Shown: in pieces, positions 41,971 through 50,103 of the stretch
Position numbering within the stretch: position 1 is the first letter of the stretch
Layout of the letters: each line of letters starts with the position of its first letter
NCBI RefSeq assembly: GCF_007096635.1
Contig: NZ_VKAA01000029.1
Location: forward strand, 1-57,844
Origin: Mycolicibacterium sp. 018/SC-01/001
Lineage (GTDB): Bacteria > Actinomycetota > Actinomycetes > Mycobacteriales > Mycobacteriaceae
Direction of reading: 5' to 3'
Length of the DNA stretch: 57,844 nucleotides
Notes under the pieces: generated by a model
The model's input: only the letters and a program-made list of their open reading frames with translations
Databases searched by the model: none
Told to the model about the DNA's origin: nothing
Translations under genes and position numbers: made by a program

Positions 41971-42741
41971 TCAGAGGACTTTGGACAGGAAATCCTGGAG
42001 CCGTGGGTGTTTGGGATGGTCGAACACCTGGGCGGGGCTGTCGTCCTCGACGATGTTGCCGTCGGCCATGAAGATCACCCGGGACGCGACCTCGCGCGCG
42101 AAGCCCATCTCGTGGGTGACGACGACCATCGTCATGCCCTCGGCGGCCAGCGTGCGCAGCACCTCGAGCACGTCGCCGACCATCTCCGGATCAAGCGCGC
42201 TCGTCGCCTCGTCGAAGAGCATGATCGACGGGCTCATCGCCAGCGCCCGGGCGATCGCCACGCGCTGCTTCTGGCCGCCGGACAACGTCGCGGGTTTGAC
42301 GTGTGCTTTCTCGGCGAGGCCGACCTGACCAAGGAGCTCCATCGCGCGCTTCTCGGCGGCGGCCTTGTCCATCTTCTTGGTCAGCAGCGGCGCCAGCGTC
42401 ACGTTGTCCAGCACGGTCATGTGCGGGAACAGGTTGAAGTGCTGGAACACCATGCCGATGCGCTGGCGCACCTTGTCGAGGTCGATCTTCTTGTCGGTCA
42501 GGTCGAATTCGTCGATGACGACCGTCCCGTCGGTGATGTCCTCGAGCTTGTTGAGGCAGCGCAGGAACGTCGACTTGCCGGAGCCCGACGGTCCGATGAC
42601 GCAGACGACCTCACCTTCTTTGATGGTGGTGGTGATGCCGTCGAGCACGACCAGATCGCCGAAGGACTTCTTGAGGTTCTCGATGCGGATCTTCACCGCG
42701 CCGGTCGACTCGGTCGCGCTTTCCGGTGCGAGCTGGTTCAT
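41971..42741 (-). CDS. glnQ: Polar amino acid ABC transporter ATPase (GlnQ type)
   Basis: A 256-residue ABC ATPase. Walker A is GPSGSGKST, signature LSGGQKQR, Walker B IMLFDEATS, and H-loop VVTHEMGFAR. The sequence type NKLEDITDGTVVIDEFDLTDK is typical of GlnQ/HisP. It powers uptake through the fused binding-protein/permease encoded 12 bases upstream. The N-terminal 17 residues are an extra, unconserved stretch. Glutamine or glutamate is the likely substrate but not proven. Confidence 0.92.
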   Translation of the reverse strand: MNQLAPESATESTGAVKIRIENLKKSFGDLVVLDGITTTIKEGEVVCVIGPSGSGKSTFLRCLNKLEDITDGTVVIDEFDLTDKKIDLDKVRQRIGMVFQHFNLFPHMTVLDNVTLAPLLTKKMDKAAAEKRAMELLGQVGLAEKAHVKPATLSGGQKQRVAIARALAMSPSIMLFDEATSALDPEMVGDVLEVLRTLAAEGMTMVVVTHEMGFAREVASRVIFMADGNIVEDDSPAQVFDHPKHPRLQDFLSKVL

Positions 42742-42753
42742 TTCACGATGCCC

Positions 42754-44250
42754 CTATCTAACAAGTCGGCGTTCCAGTCGGTCGGAAAGTTTGGTGAGCG
42801 CCATGATCACGATGAAGTAGATGATGCCGATGATCAACCACATGTTGAACGACTGGTAGTTGCCGGCGATGATGATGCGGCCTGTCTGGGTGAGTTCGGC
42901 GATGCCGATCACCGACAGGATCGAGGTGTCCTTCAGCGTGATGACGAACTGGTTGATGTACGACGGGATCATCGTGCGGATGGCCTGCGGCAGGATCACT
43001 TTCCGCATGGTCGGCAGGTAGCCGATGCCGAGGCTGCGCGCCGCCTCCATCTGCCCCTTGTCGACGGATTGGATTCCGCCGCGGACGATTTCGGTCATGT
43101 AGGCACCGGCGTTGAGCGAGAGCGTGATGATGCCCGCGGTGAGCGCCGACATCTGGAAGCCGAGTGCTGAGGGGATGCCGAAGTAGATGAAGAACGCCTG
43201 GACCAGCAGCGGTGTGCCGCGGAAGATGTCGACGAAGGTGGTGCCGATGGCGCGCAGCCAGACGGCCCGTGAGACGCGGAACAAGCCGAAGATGATGCCG
43301 AGGATGAGCGCGAAGAAGATCGAGACGACCGTCAGGATGATCGTCATCTTGAGGCCTTCGAGCAGTAGCGGGAAGGTGCTCTTGATCAGGCCGAGGAACG
43401 AGTTGTCGTCGGTGGTGGCCTCTTCGCCGAGGTAGGCGCTGATGATCTTGTCGTATTCGCCGGAGGCCTTCAGGTTCTTCAGGCCCGCGTTGAACTCGGC
43501 GAGCAGCTCCGCGTTCTGCCCCTTGTTGACGGCGAAGCCGTAACCGGTCGGATCTTCCTTCGGCGTGACGGTCTTGAAGCCGTTGCCCTGCGCGATGCCG
43601 TACAGCAGCACCGGGTAGTCCTCGAAGACTGCGTCGGAGTTGCCGGTGCGCACCTCGTCGAACATCGACGACGAGTCGGCGAACGACACCACTTGGAAGC
43701 CGTACTTGTCCTTGATCGAGTTCGCGAAATCCGAGCCCTGGGTGCCGTTCTTGACGGCTACCCGCTTGCCCTTGAGGTCCTCGTAGGACTTGATGTCGTT
43801 GTTGGACTTCAGCACCGCCATCTGGATGCCGGACTCGAAATACGGGTCGGAGAAGTCGAACACCTTACGGCGTTCGTCGGTGATCGACATGCCCGCGATC
43901 ACGCCGTCGACCTGGTTCGCCTGCACGGCCTGCAGCGCGGCGTCGAAGCCGAGCGGCTTGATGTCGACGGTGAAACCCTGGTCCTTGGCGATCGCCCGGA
44001 TCAGATCCATGTCGATGCCGACGAAGTTGCCCTGCTTGTCCTGGAATTCGAACGGCGCGAACGTGGTGTCGGTGGCGACGGTGTAGGTCTGCCCCTGTGC
44101 CTTGGCTTCTGGGAGCATCTGCGGCACCGTCAGCGCCGAGCCGACGCCGAGCACGAGTAGGACCCCGAGCAACGAGACGAGTCTGCCCCACCATCGCGTC
44201 GTGCGCGTCACTGTGCGCGGGACCGCGGGTCCCGACCAACCGGCTCGCAT
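42754..44250 (-). CDS. Fused amino acid-binding protein and ABC permease
   Basis: A 498-residue protein. A membrane segment (about 22-42) and linker are followed by a periplasmic-type amino acid-binding domain (about 54-275: TYTVATDTTFAPFEFQD, DGVIAGMSITDERR, VKNGTQGSDFA). A HisM/GlnP permease domain comes next (about 295-498) with the ATPase-docking EAARSLGIGYLPTMRKVILP. Such fusion, as in lactococcal GlnPQ, fixes one binding domain to each permease subunit. ATG 44250 has a gggagg site. Works with the ATPase downstream. Confidence 0.92.
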   Translation of the reverse strand: MRAGWSGPAVPRTVTRTTRWWGRLVSLLGVLLVLGVGSALTVPQMLPEAKAQGQTYTVATDTTFAPFEFQDKQGNFVGIDMDLIRAIAKDQGFTVDIKPLGFDAALQAVQANQVDGVIAGMSITDERRKVFDFSDPYFESGIQMAVLKSNNDIKSYEDLKGKRVAVKNGTQGSDFANSIKDKYGFQVVSFADSSSMFDEVRTGNSDAVFEDYPVLLYGIAQGNGFKTVTPKEDPTGYGFAVNKGQNAELLAEFNAGLKNLKASGEYDKIISAYLGEEATTDDNSFLGLIKSTFPLLLEGLKMTIILTVVSIFFALILGIIFGLFRVSRAVWLRAIGTTFVDIFRGTPLLVQAFFIYFGIPSALGFQMSALTAGIITLSLNAGAYMTEIVRGGIQSVDKGQMEAARSLGIGYLPTMRKVILPQAIRTMIPSYINQFVITLKDTSILSVIGIAELTQTGRIIIAGNYQSFNMWLIIGIIYFIVIMALTKLSDRLERRLVR

Positions 44251-44333
44251 GCTGAACCTCCCTGTCGGCGATGATCTCGCGAACACGCTAGCCCCACCGG
44301 ATGGCGCGGGAGCTCATTATCGGTTCGACACGG

Positions 44334-44957
44334 TCAGGAGTGGCCGGCTCGCAGTTCGGCGTTCTCGGCCTCCAGCGCAGCGAGTCTGCGGCGCATCGGT
44401 TCGAGGGCCCCGTCGAGTTCGGCCAGGGTGTAGCGAGGCGTGATGTGCTGCGGGCAGTTCCAGTCGTAGGCGGCGATGTCGACGACGACGGCGCGTTCGA
44501 CGACCGCGTCGTAGGTGGGGTCGGCCATCGAGGCGACCAGCTCGGGGGCATCAGCGGTGGTGACGATGCGGGCGTGCCCGAAGACCTTCAGACGTCGCCG
44601 ATGTGCGTAGTCGAGGAAGATCAGCGCGACGCGCTGCTCACCGCCGATGTTGCCGGTGCTGATGTACTGCAGATTCCCGCGGAAATCGGCCCAGCCGATG
44701 GTGTGGTCGTCGAGAACTCGCACGAAGCCCGCAGGTCCGCCGCGGTACTGGACGTACGGCCACCCCGTCTCCCCCACCGAGGCGAGGTAGAAGTGGTCTC
44801 GCTCGGCGAGGTAGTCCCGCTCGTCGTCGGTGAGCCGGTCCTGCCCCGGCGCCGCGCCCGCTTCTGCCTTGCGTCCGTAGAACGTGGCGCTCCCGTGCTC
44901 GTCCTGCACCGACCGCACGGCCGGGGTGAACGCAATGGATCCGTAGTGCTTGCTCAC
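44334..44957 (-). CDS. Pyridoxamine 5'-phosphate oxidase-fold flavoprotein
   Basis: A 207-residue split-barrel protein. FMN-binding fold marks are RDHFYLASVGETGWPYVQYRG, TIGWADFRGNLQYISTGNI and RLKVFGHARIV, typical of the PNPOx-like family that reduces or shields against small electrophiles rather than making PLP. The C-terminus is a coiled-coil-like Arg/Glu/Ala stretch. GTG 44957 overlaps the stop of the preceding gene. Last gene of the four-gene operon. Confidence 0.87.
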   Translation of the reverse strand: MSKHYGSIAFTPAVRSVQDEHGSATFYGRKAEAGAAPGQDRLTDDERDYLAERDHFYLASVGETGWPYVQYRGGPAGFVRVLDDHTIGWADFRGNLQYISTGNIGGEQRVALIFLDYAHRRRLKVFGHARIVTTADAPELVASMADPTYDAVVERAVVVDIAAYDWNCPQHITPRYTLAELDGALEPMRRRLAALEAENAELRAGHS

Positions 44958-45415
44958 TGCAGCGGGATCTCGTGGCCGTGTTCGGCCTCGGGGCGCGGAC
45001 CGAAGTAGCGCCGCTGCGACTCGTCGATCGCGACATCGTTGATGCTCGCTTCGCGCCGGCGCATCAGGCCGTGCTCGTCGAACTCCCACAGTTCGTTGCC
45101 GTAGCTGCGCCACCACTGCCCCGAGGCGTCGCGGCACTCGTACTGGAACCGCACGGCGATGCGGTTCTGGCGAAAACCCCAGAGGCTCTTGCGGAGCGCG
45201 TAATCGAGTTCTCGTTCCCATTTGGCGGTCAGGAACTCCACGATCTGCGCGCGCCCGGTGACGAACTGGTCGCGGTTGCGCCACACGCTGTCCTCGGTGT
45301 ACGCGAGGCTGACGCGGTGTGGGTCGCACGTGTTCCACGCGTCTTCTGCCGCCTGCACCTTCTGCAGCGCGGCGGTCAGGTCGAACGGCGGAAACGGTGG
45401 GCGTGATTCGGTCAT
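44954..45415 (-). CDS. NTF2-like protein, DUF1348 type
   Basis: A 153-residue protein with a cone-shaped NTF2 fold pattern: LQKVQAAEDAWNTCDPHRVS, YTEDSVWRNRDQFVTGR, FLTAKWERELDYALRK and VRFQYECRDASGQWWRSYGN. This is the DUF1348 group. No catalytic assignment exists. Both ends overlap neighbouring genes by four bases, so it is tightly coupled in the operon. Confidence 0.85.
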   Translation of the reverse strand: MTESRPPFPPFDLTAALQKVQAAEDAWNTCDPHRVSLAYTEDSVWRNRDQFVTGRAQIVEFLTAKWERELDYALRKSLWGFRQNRIAVRFQYECRDASGQWWRSYGNELWEFDEHGLMRRREASINDVAIDESQRRYFGPRPEAEHGHEIPLQ

Positions 45416-46077
45416 CCTCGGGCACCTTCCTGTGTCATCGCGGTGATCACATCGCTCGTCGTCGTCACATCGTGGGCGAGGAACGCGTAGTTGACCAGTG
45501 CGGCCTGATAACCGTCGCCGAAGACCGGATGCCGCGGTCCCGCGGTGGCGTCGCGGACGACGACGACCTCGAAGCCCTGCTCGAGGAGGTCGCGCAGGTG
45601 CGATTCGACGCAGATGTTGGCCAGCATCCCGCACAGCACCACGGTGCTGATCCGGCGTTTCCGCAGTTGCAGCACCAGGTCGTTGGTCTGCGGTCCCCAG
45701 ACCTTGTGCGGGCTGGCCACCACGGTGTCCGGGTGCTCGATGAGCGGGGCGAGTTCGGGGAGCCAGTCCGCGCCCGAGCCGGCGAATCCGTCGAGGGTCA
45801 ACGGGCCTTGCCGGCCGAAGGTGCCGGTGCGCAACTCGTCGGTCTCCAGCGGACCGTTGAACAGCCATCGGTGGTCGGTGGGATAGAAGTAGTGCGGGGA
45901 GACGAAGACGCCGTACCCGCGCTCGTGTGCGGCGCTCAGCAGTTCGCCCAGATGCTCGACGGTCCGGTTCTCGGTCACGCTGTCGCGCAACACCTCCCAG
46001 TTCTTGCCGGTCGGGCTCAGGACGTCGTTCTGCGGATCGATCACGACCACCGCGGTGTCGGCCGACGAGTAGTTCAC
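45412..46077 (-). CDS. Isochorismatase-like cysteine hydrolase
   Basis: A 221-residue protein. The catalytic triad of the family is visible: Asp14 in VVIDPQND, the Lys in VVASPHKVWG and the Cys in LCGMLANICVESHLRDL. Members hydrolyse amides such as nicotinamide, N-carbamoyl compounds or ureides; others lack known substrates. The ATG overlaps the alpha/beta-hydrolase stop by four bases. Confidence 0.88.
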   Translation of the reverse strand: MNYSSADTAVVVIDPQNDVLSPTGKNWEVLRDSVTENRTVEHLGELLSAAHERGYGVFVSPHYFYPTDHRWLFNGPLETDELRTGTFGRQGPLTLDGFAGSGADWLPELAPLIEHPDTVVASPHKVWGPQTNDLVLQLRKRRISTVVLCGMLANICVESHLRDLLEQGFEVVVVRDATAGPRHPVFGDGYQAALVNYAFLAHDVTTTSDVITAMTQEGARG

Positions 46078-47012
46078 TGCTGCGCCACCGTTCGGCCGAG
46101 GAAGTCCCGCATGTAGCCGGCGATCTCGTCACCGTGGGTCTCCAGCGCGAAGTGGCCGGTGTCGAGCAGGTGGTACTCACCGTCGGGCAGGTCACGCTTG
46201 AACGCCTCGGCTCCCGCAGCGCCGAAGATCTGATCGTTGCGCCCCCACGTCACCAACAGCGGAGGCTGATGGGCGCGGAAGTACTCCTGGAAACCCGGGT
46301 AACCGTCGAGGTTGAACTGGTAGTCCCAGAACAGTTGCAACTGAATCGCATCGTTGCCCTTGCGGTCGAGCCCCGCTTGATCCAGCTGCCAGGTCTCCGG
46401 GGCGATCCGGTCCAGCCGGTCGGCGGGCACGCCGTGGGTGTACTGCCACCGCGTCGTGTCGGCGGTGAAGTACTCCCGCACCGAATCCTCGTTCGCGCCG
46501 CGGTCTTTGGCGTGTGCGAACAGTCGGTCCCAGAACGGGGTGAAGCCCTCGAGGTAGGCGTTGCCGCTCTGGCTGATGATCGCGGTGATCCGGTCCGGCT
46601 GAGCGTGGGCGATGCGCAATCCGATCGGTGCTCCGTAGTCGTGGATGTAGATGGCGAACCGCTCGAGGCCGAGATGATCGATCAGTCCCTCGGTGATCTC
46701 GGTGAGCCGGTCGAAGCTGTAGGTGAACTGGTTCACCGACGGCATCGCCGACTGGCCGAAGCCGATGTGATCGGGCGCGATGAGGTGGTACTCGTCGGCC
46801 AGCGCGGTGATCAGATTGCGGAACATGTGCGAGCTGGACGGAAACCCGTGCAGCAGCAGCACTGTCGGCCGGCTCGGATCGCCGGCCTCCCGATAGAAGA
46901 CGTCGAGTCGGTCGATGGTCGCGGTGTGATATCGGGTGATGGAGTCGGACATGATCTGAGCCTGCCCGGACTCGGACGCGGTGAACAAGGGTCGATCAGG
47001 GATCGCATTCAT
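46074..47012 (-). CDS. Alpha/beta-hydrolase, epoxide hydrolase / haloalkane dehalogenase type
   Basis: A 312-residue protein. The oxyanion HGFPSSSHMFR and the nucleophile in AIYIHDYGAPIG (Asp125, not Ser) place it in the Asp-nucleophile class of epoxide hydrolases and haloalkane dehalogenases. The His is in DTGHFALETHG. ATG 47012 has an aggaagg site; ATG 46952 is a second choice that removes a 20-residue extension. First gene of the operon and divergent from the LysR gene by 44 bases. Confidence 0.87.
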   Translation of the reverse strand: MNAIPDRPLFTASESGQAQIMSDSITRYHTATIDRLDVFYREAGDPSRPTVLLLHGFPSSSHMFRNLITALADEYHLIAPDHIGFGQSAMPSVNQFTYSFDRLTEITEGLIDHLGLERFAIYIHDYGAPIGLRIAHAQPDRITAIISQSGNAYLEGFTPFWDRLFAHAKDRGANEDSVREYFTADTTRWQYTHGVPADRLDRIAPETWQLDQAGLDRKGNDAIQLQLFWDYQFNLDGYPGFQEYFRAHQPPLLVTWGRNDQIFGAAGAEAFKRDLPDGEYHLLDTGHFALETHGDEIAGYMRDFLGRTVAQQ

Positions 47013-47056
47013 CGGCCTTCCTGATCAATCTCCCCGCCGGGCTTTACGATCGTCGG

Positions 47057-47989
47057 GTGGAACTGCGCCAGTTGGAGGCGTTCGTCGGGGTGGCGCGTGA
47101 GCTGCATTTCGGACGCGCTGCCGAGAAGCTCCACATGTCGCAGCCGACGCTGAGCGAGCTGATCCGCCGCCTCGAGCGGGAGGTGGGTACGCCGTTGCTG
47201 ACCCGAACGACCCGTCGCGTGGCCCTCACCCAGGCCGGCGCCGAGTTGTTCGGTCGGGCAGTGAGCATCCTCGACGATGTGGAAGGGGCCACGGCGGCGG
47301 TGCGCCGTCTCATCGAGGGGGATGTCGGCACCGTCCGGCTGGGTATCACCCCGCCGGCGGCCCCGCTGTTGACGCCGCATCTCGCGGAGGCACTGCATCG
47401 GGCCGCACCCGAGGTCGAGCTGTCGGTGCGCCGGATGTGGCTTCCCGATCTGCAGCAGGCGATCGGGGAGGGCGCGCTCGATGTCGCGATCACCTGCGGG
47501 CCCGTCACCAACCCGCCCGGCATCTTGAGCGAGGTGTTCTGCGCCGAGCCCGTGGTGGTGGCGCTGCGTGAGAGCCACCGCCTGGCAGACCGGCCGACGG
47601 TGGAGTTCGCCCACCTGGCCGGCGAGACGCTGGGTTCGCACAGCGAGGCATTGTTCCCCGCGTGGTCACTGGCCCTGCAGCAGATCCTCGATGTTGCCGG
47701 GATCGCGCCGCCCACAGTCGAATTGACGGAGATCGATCTGTCAGCACACCGCTGGCCCGACCAGCGCGAGGTGGACTGGACACTGACCACGGCCGCAGTG
47801 GCCGGCGCGACGCCCGGTGTGGTTCTGCTACCGCTGGAGCCGCCGCGATTCATTCCCTACACGCTGCAGTGGTGCCCGATCCGCGCGACGACCGCGGCGG
47901 TGGGGCGGTTCGTGCACCTCGCGTTGTCGGTCGACGTCCCGCCCGGTTGGGTGAGCCAGCCCGACCACCTTCGGCACCCGGGACGGTGA
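47057..47989 (+). CDS. LysR-family transcriptional regulator
   Basis: A 310-residue regulator. The N-terminal winged helix (MELRQLEAFVGVARELHFGR, AAEKLHMSQPTLSELIRRLE) and the C-terminal effector-binding domain (from about residue 90, VRLGITPPAAPLLTPHLAEA) are complete. GTG 47057. It stands divergent to the four-gene operon across only 44 bases and likely controls it in response to an aromatic or acid effector; effector unknown. Confidence 0.92.
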   Translation: MELRQLEAFVGVARELHFGRAAEKLHMSQPTLSELIRRLEREVGTPLLTRTTRRVALTQAGAELFGRAVSILDDVEGATAAVRRLIEGDVGTVRLGITPPAAPLLTPHLAEALHRAAPEVELSVRRMWLPDLQQAIGEGALDVAITCGPVTNPPGILSEVFCAEPVVVALRESHRLADRPTVEFAHLAGETLGSHSEALFPAWSLALQQILDVAGIAPPTVELTEIDLSAHRWPDQREVDWTLTTAAVAGATPGVVLLPLEPPRFIPYTLQWCPIRATTAAVGRFVHLALSVDVPPGWVSQPDHLRHPGR

Positions 47990-47990
47990 G

Positions 47991-48974
47991 TCACTTGGCG
48001 AGGCGCAGCACCGTGGCCTCGATGAGTTTCTGCATGCCGCGGCTGGCCGATTTGCCGACTGCCGTCGCGGTCCGCTCGACGACGTTCGGTGGTGGCGGCA
48101 GGTAGGCGGTCACCTCGTCGCCGACCCGTACGGTGCCCGCGGTGGCCACGTCGGCGTAGATACCGAGGAAGCGATTCGTCTTCTCGGCCAGCTGTCGGGT
48201 CACCGACAGGTCCTTCTCCAGGCCCGGCTGCGGCCGCGTGCCGACCACGCAGCGGATCGTGGGATTGGTCGCCGACAGCACGACGGTGCCGAGGTGAACT
48301 TCGCCACCCACCCAGGCCGCTTCGGGAAACGGGTCTGGGCTCTCGAGGTCGACCAGCACGTTGGGCCGGAAGCGCCTGACGTCGTACGGCGTCGCGTCTG
48401 CGGACAGGTTGCGCAGGCTGGCCGTACTGAGTAGGTGAACCGGACTCAGATCCACGAATGTTCCAGGGGGCGTGGAATACCGAGCCAGCGTCACCATTTG
48501 TCGCGTGGTGAACACGGAGGTGTCCGGAAGCTCGTCGCCGGCACCGAGGCCGAAATCCTGCCTGACCTGGTCGGCGGCGAAATTGCCCAGTGAGGCTTGC
48601 AGTGACATGCGGTGTGCGCTGGTGTCGTCCACCGGCGGCAGGGCCGTGAGCCGCACCTGCCGGCCGACCAGCTCACTGAGAACGTCGTGTACCGAGGGGT
48701 CGTCGCTGGTGACCTCTCGCCCGTCGGGGAGCGAGATCACCACTGCCGGAACATTTCCCGGCCCCGCGTCGGGTCCCGGCTCGTCGAGGTAGCGTGCTGA
48801 GCACCGCAGCAGCGCGGGAACCCTGCGCGCCGATGCGGTGACCCCCTTCTCCAGGTCGCGCACCGCCCACAGCCGGTCGGCGTGCACGCCGCGCTCGTCG
48901 AAACGAAGATCGTCGACGCGGGTGCCGCCCATGGATTTCACCGGAAAGCGCCACAGCTGAGTTACTTTCATCAT
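47991..48974 (-). CDS. MOSC-domain protein
   Basis: A 327-residue protein. The N-terminal MOSC_N beta barrel starts MKVTQLWRFPVKSMGG. The MOSC core follows, with FRPNVLVDLESPDPFPE and the Cys of NPTIRCVVGTRPQPGLEKD, which can bind molybdenum cofactor or carry sulfur. The family includes mARC amidoxime reductases. Its C-terminus lacks a ferredoxin domain. ATG 48974 overlaps the stop of the renalase-like gene. No molybdenum gene is nearby. Confidence 0.87.
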   Translation of the reverse strand: MMKVTQLWRFPVKSMGGTRVDDLRFDERGVHADRLWAVRDLEKGVTASARRVPALLRCSARYLDEPGPDAGPGNVPAVVISLPDGREVTSDDPSVHDVLSELVGRQVRLTALPPVDDTSAHRMSLQASLGNFAADQVRQDFGLGAGDELPDTSVFTTRQMVTLARYSTPPGTFVDLSPVHLLSTASLRNLSADATPYDVRRFRPNVLVDLESPDPFPEAAWVGGEVHLGTVVLSATNPTIRCVVGTRPQPGLEKDLSVTRQLAEKTNRFLGIYADVATAGTVRVGDEVTAYLPPPPNVVERTATAVGKSASRGMQKLIEATVLRLAK

Positions 48975-49909
48975 GTCCCCTCCACCAGATGAGCGGCCAG
49001 CGCGGCTCCGATGTGTCGCCCGGACAGCCACGCGGCTTCGACCCGCGGCGCACCCGACGGGCACCACGAGTCGCCACACAACCCGACCGGCCGGCCCGTG
49101 GTGTCGAGGCGGAACGGCTCGTCACCGTGCGTGCCGGCGGGTTTGGCGAAGGTCCACCGATGCACGTGGGTCCAGTCGGGCTCGTCGTCGACGCCGAGCA
49201 GTCGGCGTATTGCGGCCACCACCGGCGCCACGGCCTCCTCGGGGTTGTCGAGGTGCCGGTGCGCCCGGTCGGCGGTGCTGTGCGCGACGATCACCGCGGC
49301 ACCGTCGCCTCGGCGGGATCCGTCGTCGGCGAGGAAAGAAATGTCAGGGTCGTCGTTGACGAACGCGGCGTCCGTGAGTCCCCAGCTGCGTTGCGGCCAG
49401 CCCGCGGCGACGGCGATCACGGGGTCGTAGGTGACCCAGCCGCCGGGCGGCGCGCCGGTGAGCCGCGACGCCTGCGGGTCGGGCATCGCCAACACGACGG
49501 CGTCGTGCGGCAGCTCGTCGAGTGACTCGACGGGCATCTGGAACCGGACATCGTCGGGGAGCAGGTCCTCGACAAGTGACCGCACGCCGCGGGGCGCGGC
49601 GTAGCGCATCGGTCCGGAGGTGCTGTCGTGGCCGCCTGGTGCGATGACGTCGAAGGTGTCGGTCCACGGGCGGGCCAGTCCGCGCCGCACCCAGTCGTCG
49701 ACGACGTTGCGGAACGCCGGTTCTTTGACGGTGAAGTACGCCGCGCCGAGGTCGGCCCGGCGGCCGTGCACGGTCGGGGATGCCATGCGGCCGCCGGGGC
49801 CGCGACCGCGCTCGAAGATCTCCGCCGTGACGCCGTGCTCGCGGAGCGCGTGCGCGCACGCGGCGCCGGAGAGCCCAGCTCCGATGACGGCGACGCGCGG
49901 CGAGGTCAT
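48971..49909 (-). CDS. Renalase-like FAD-dependent oxidoreductase
   Basis: A 312-residue flavoprotein. The FAD Rossmann motif AVIGAGLSGAACAHALREHG is at residues 7-26, FERGRGPGGRMAS follows, and DLGAAYFTV and LCGDSWCPSGAPRVEAAWLS are typical of the small renalase-like amine oxidase group. It would oxidise a reduced pyridine nucleotide isomer or amine; substrate unknown. Overlaps the MOSC gene by four bases. Confidence 0.87.
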   Translation of the reverse strand: MTSPRVAVIGAGLSGAACAHALREHGVTAEIFERGRGPGGRMASPTVHGRRADLGAAYFTVKEPAFRNVVDDWVRRGLARPWTDTFDVIAPGGHDSTSGPMRYAAPRGVRSLVEDLLPDDVRFQMPVESLDELPHDAVVLAMPDPQASRLTGAPPGGWVTYDPVIAVAAGWPQRSWGLTDAAFVNDDPDISFLADDGSRRGDGAAVIVAHSTADRAHRHLDNPEEAVAPVVAAIRRLLGVDDEPDWTHVHRWTFAKPAGTHGDEPFRLDTTGRPVGLCGDSWCPSGAPRVEAAWLSGRHIGAALAAHLVEGT

Positions 49910-50103
49910 CCCGCCACGGTATCCCGCCTCGGGGCCCGTGAATCGAGTACCTCACTACGCAGGTGTTCGTCCGGTCGCGACCACGACTACGCGTCGCGGT
50001 GATCACCTGGCCGGCCCCCGCGAATTCGTCCACTCATGGGCGTTTCCAGGCGCGGTCTGGCGGGAAGTCCGGCTTCCTGGCACGGCATCGCGAGGAGGCG
50101 GTC

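Noticed and set aside
49910..50103. Additional gene in the gap before the MFS transporter
   Set aside because: Frames here are short, lack ribosome sites and have no recognisable protein.
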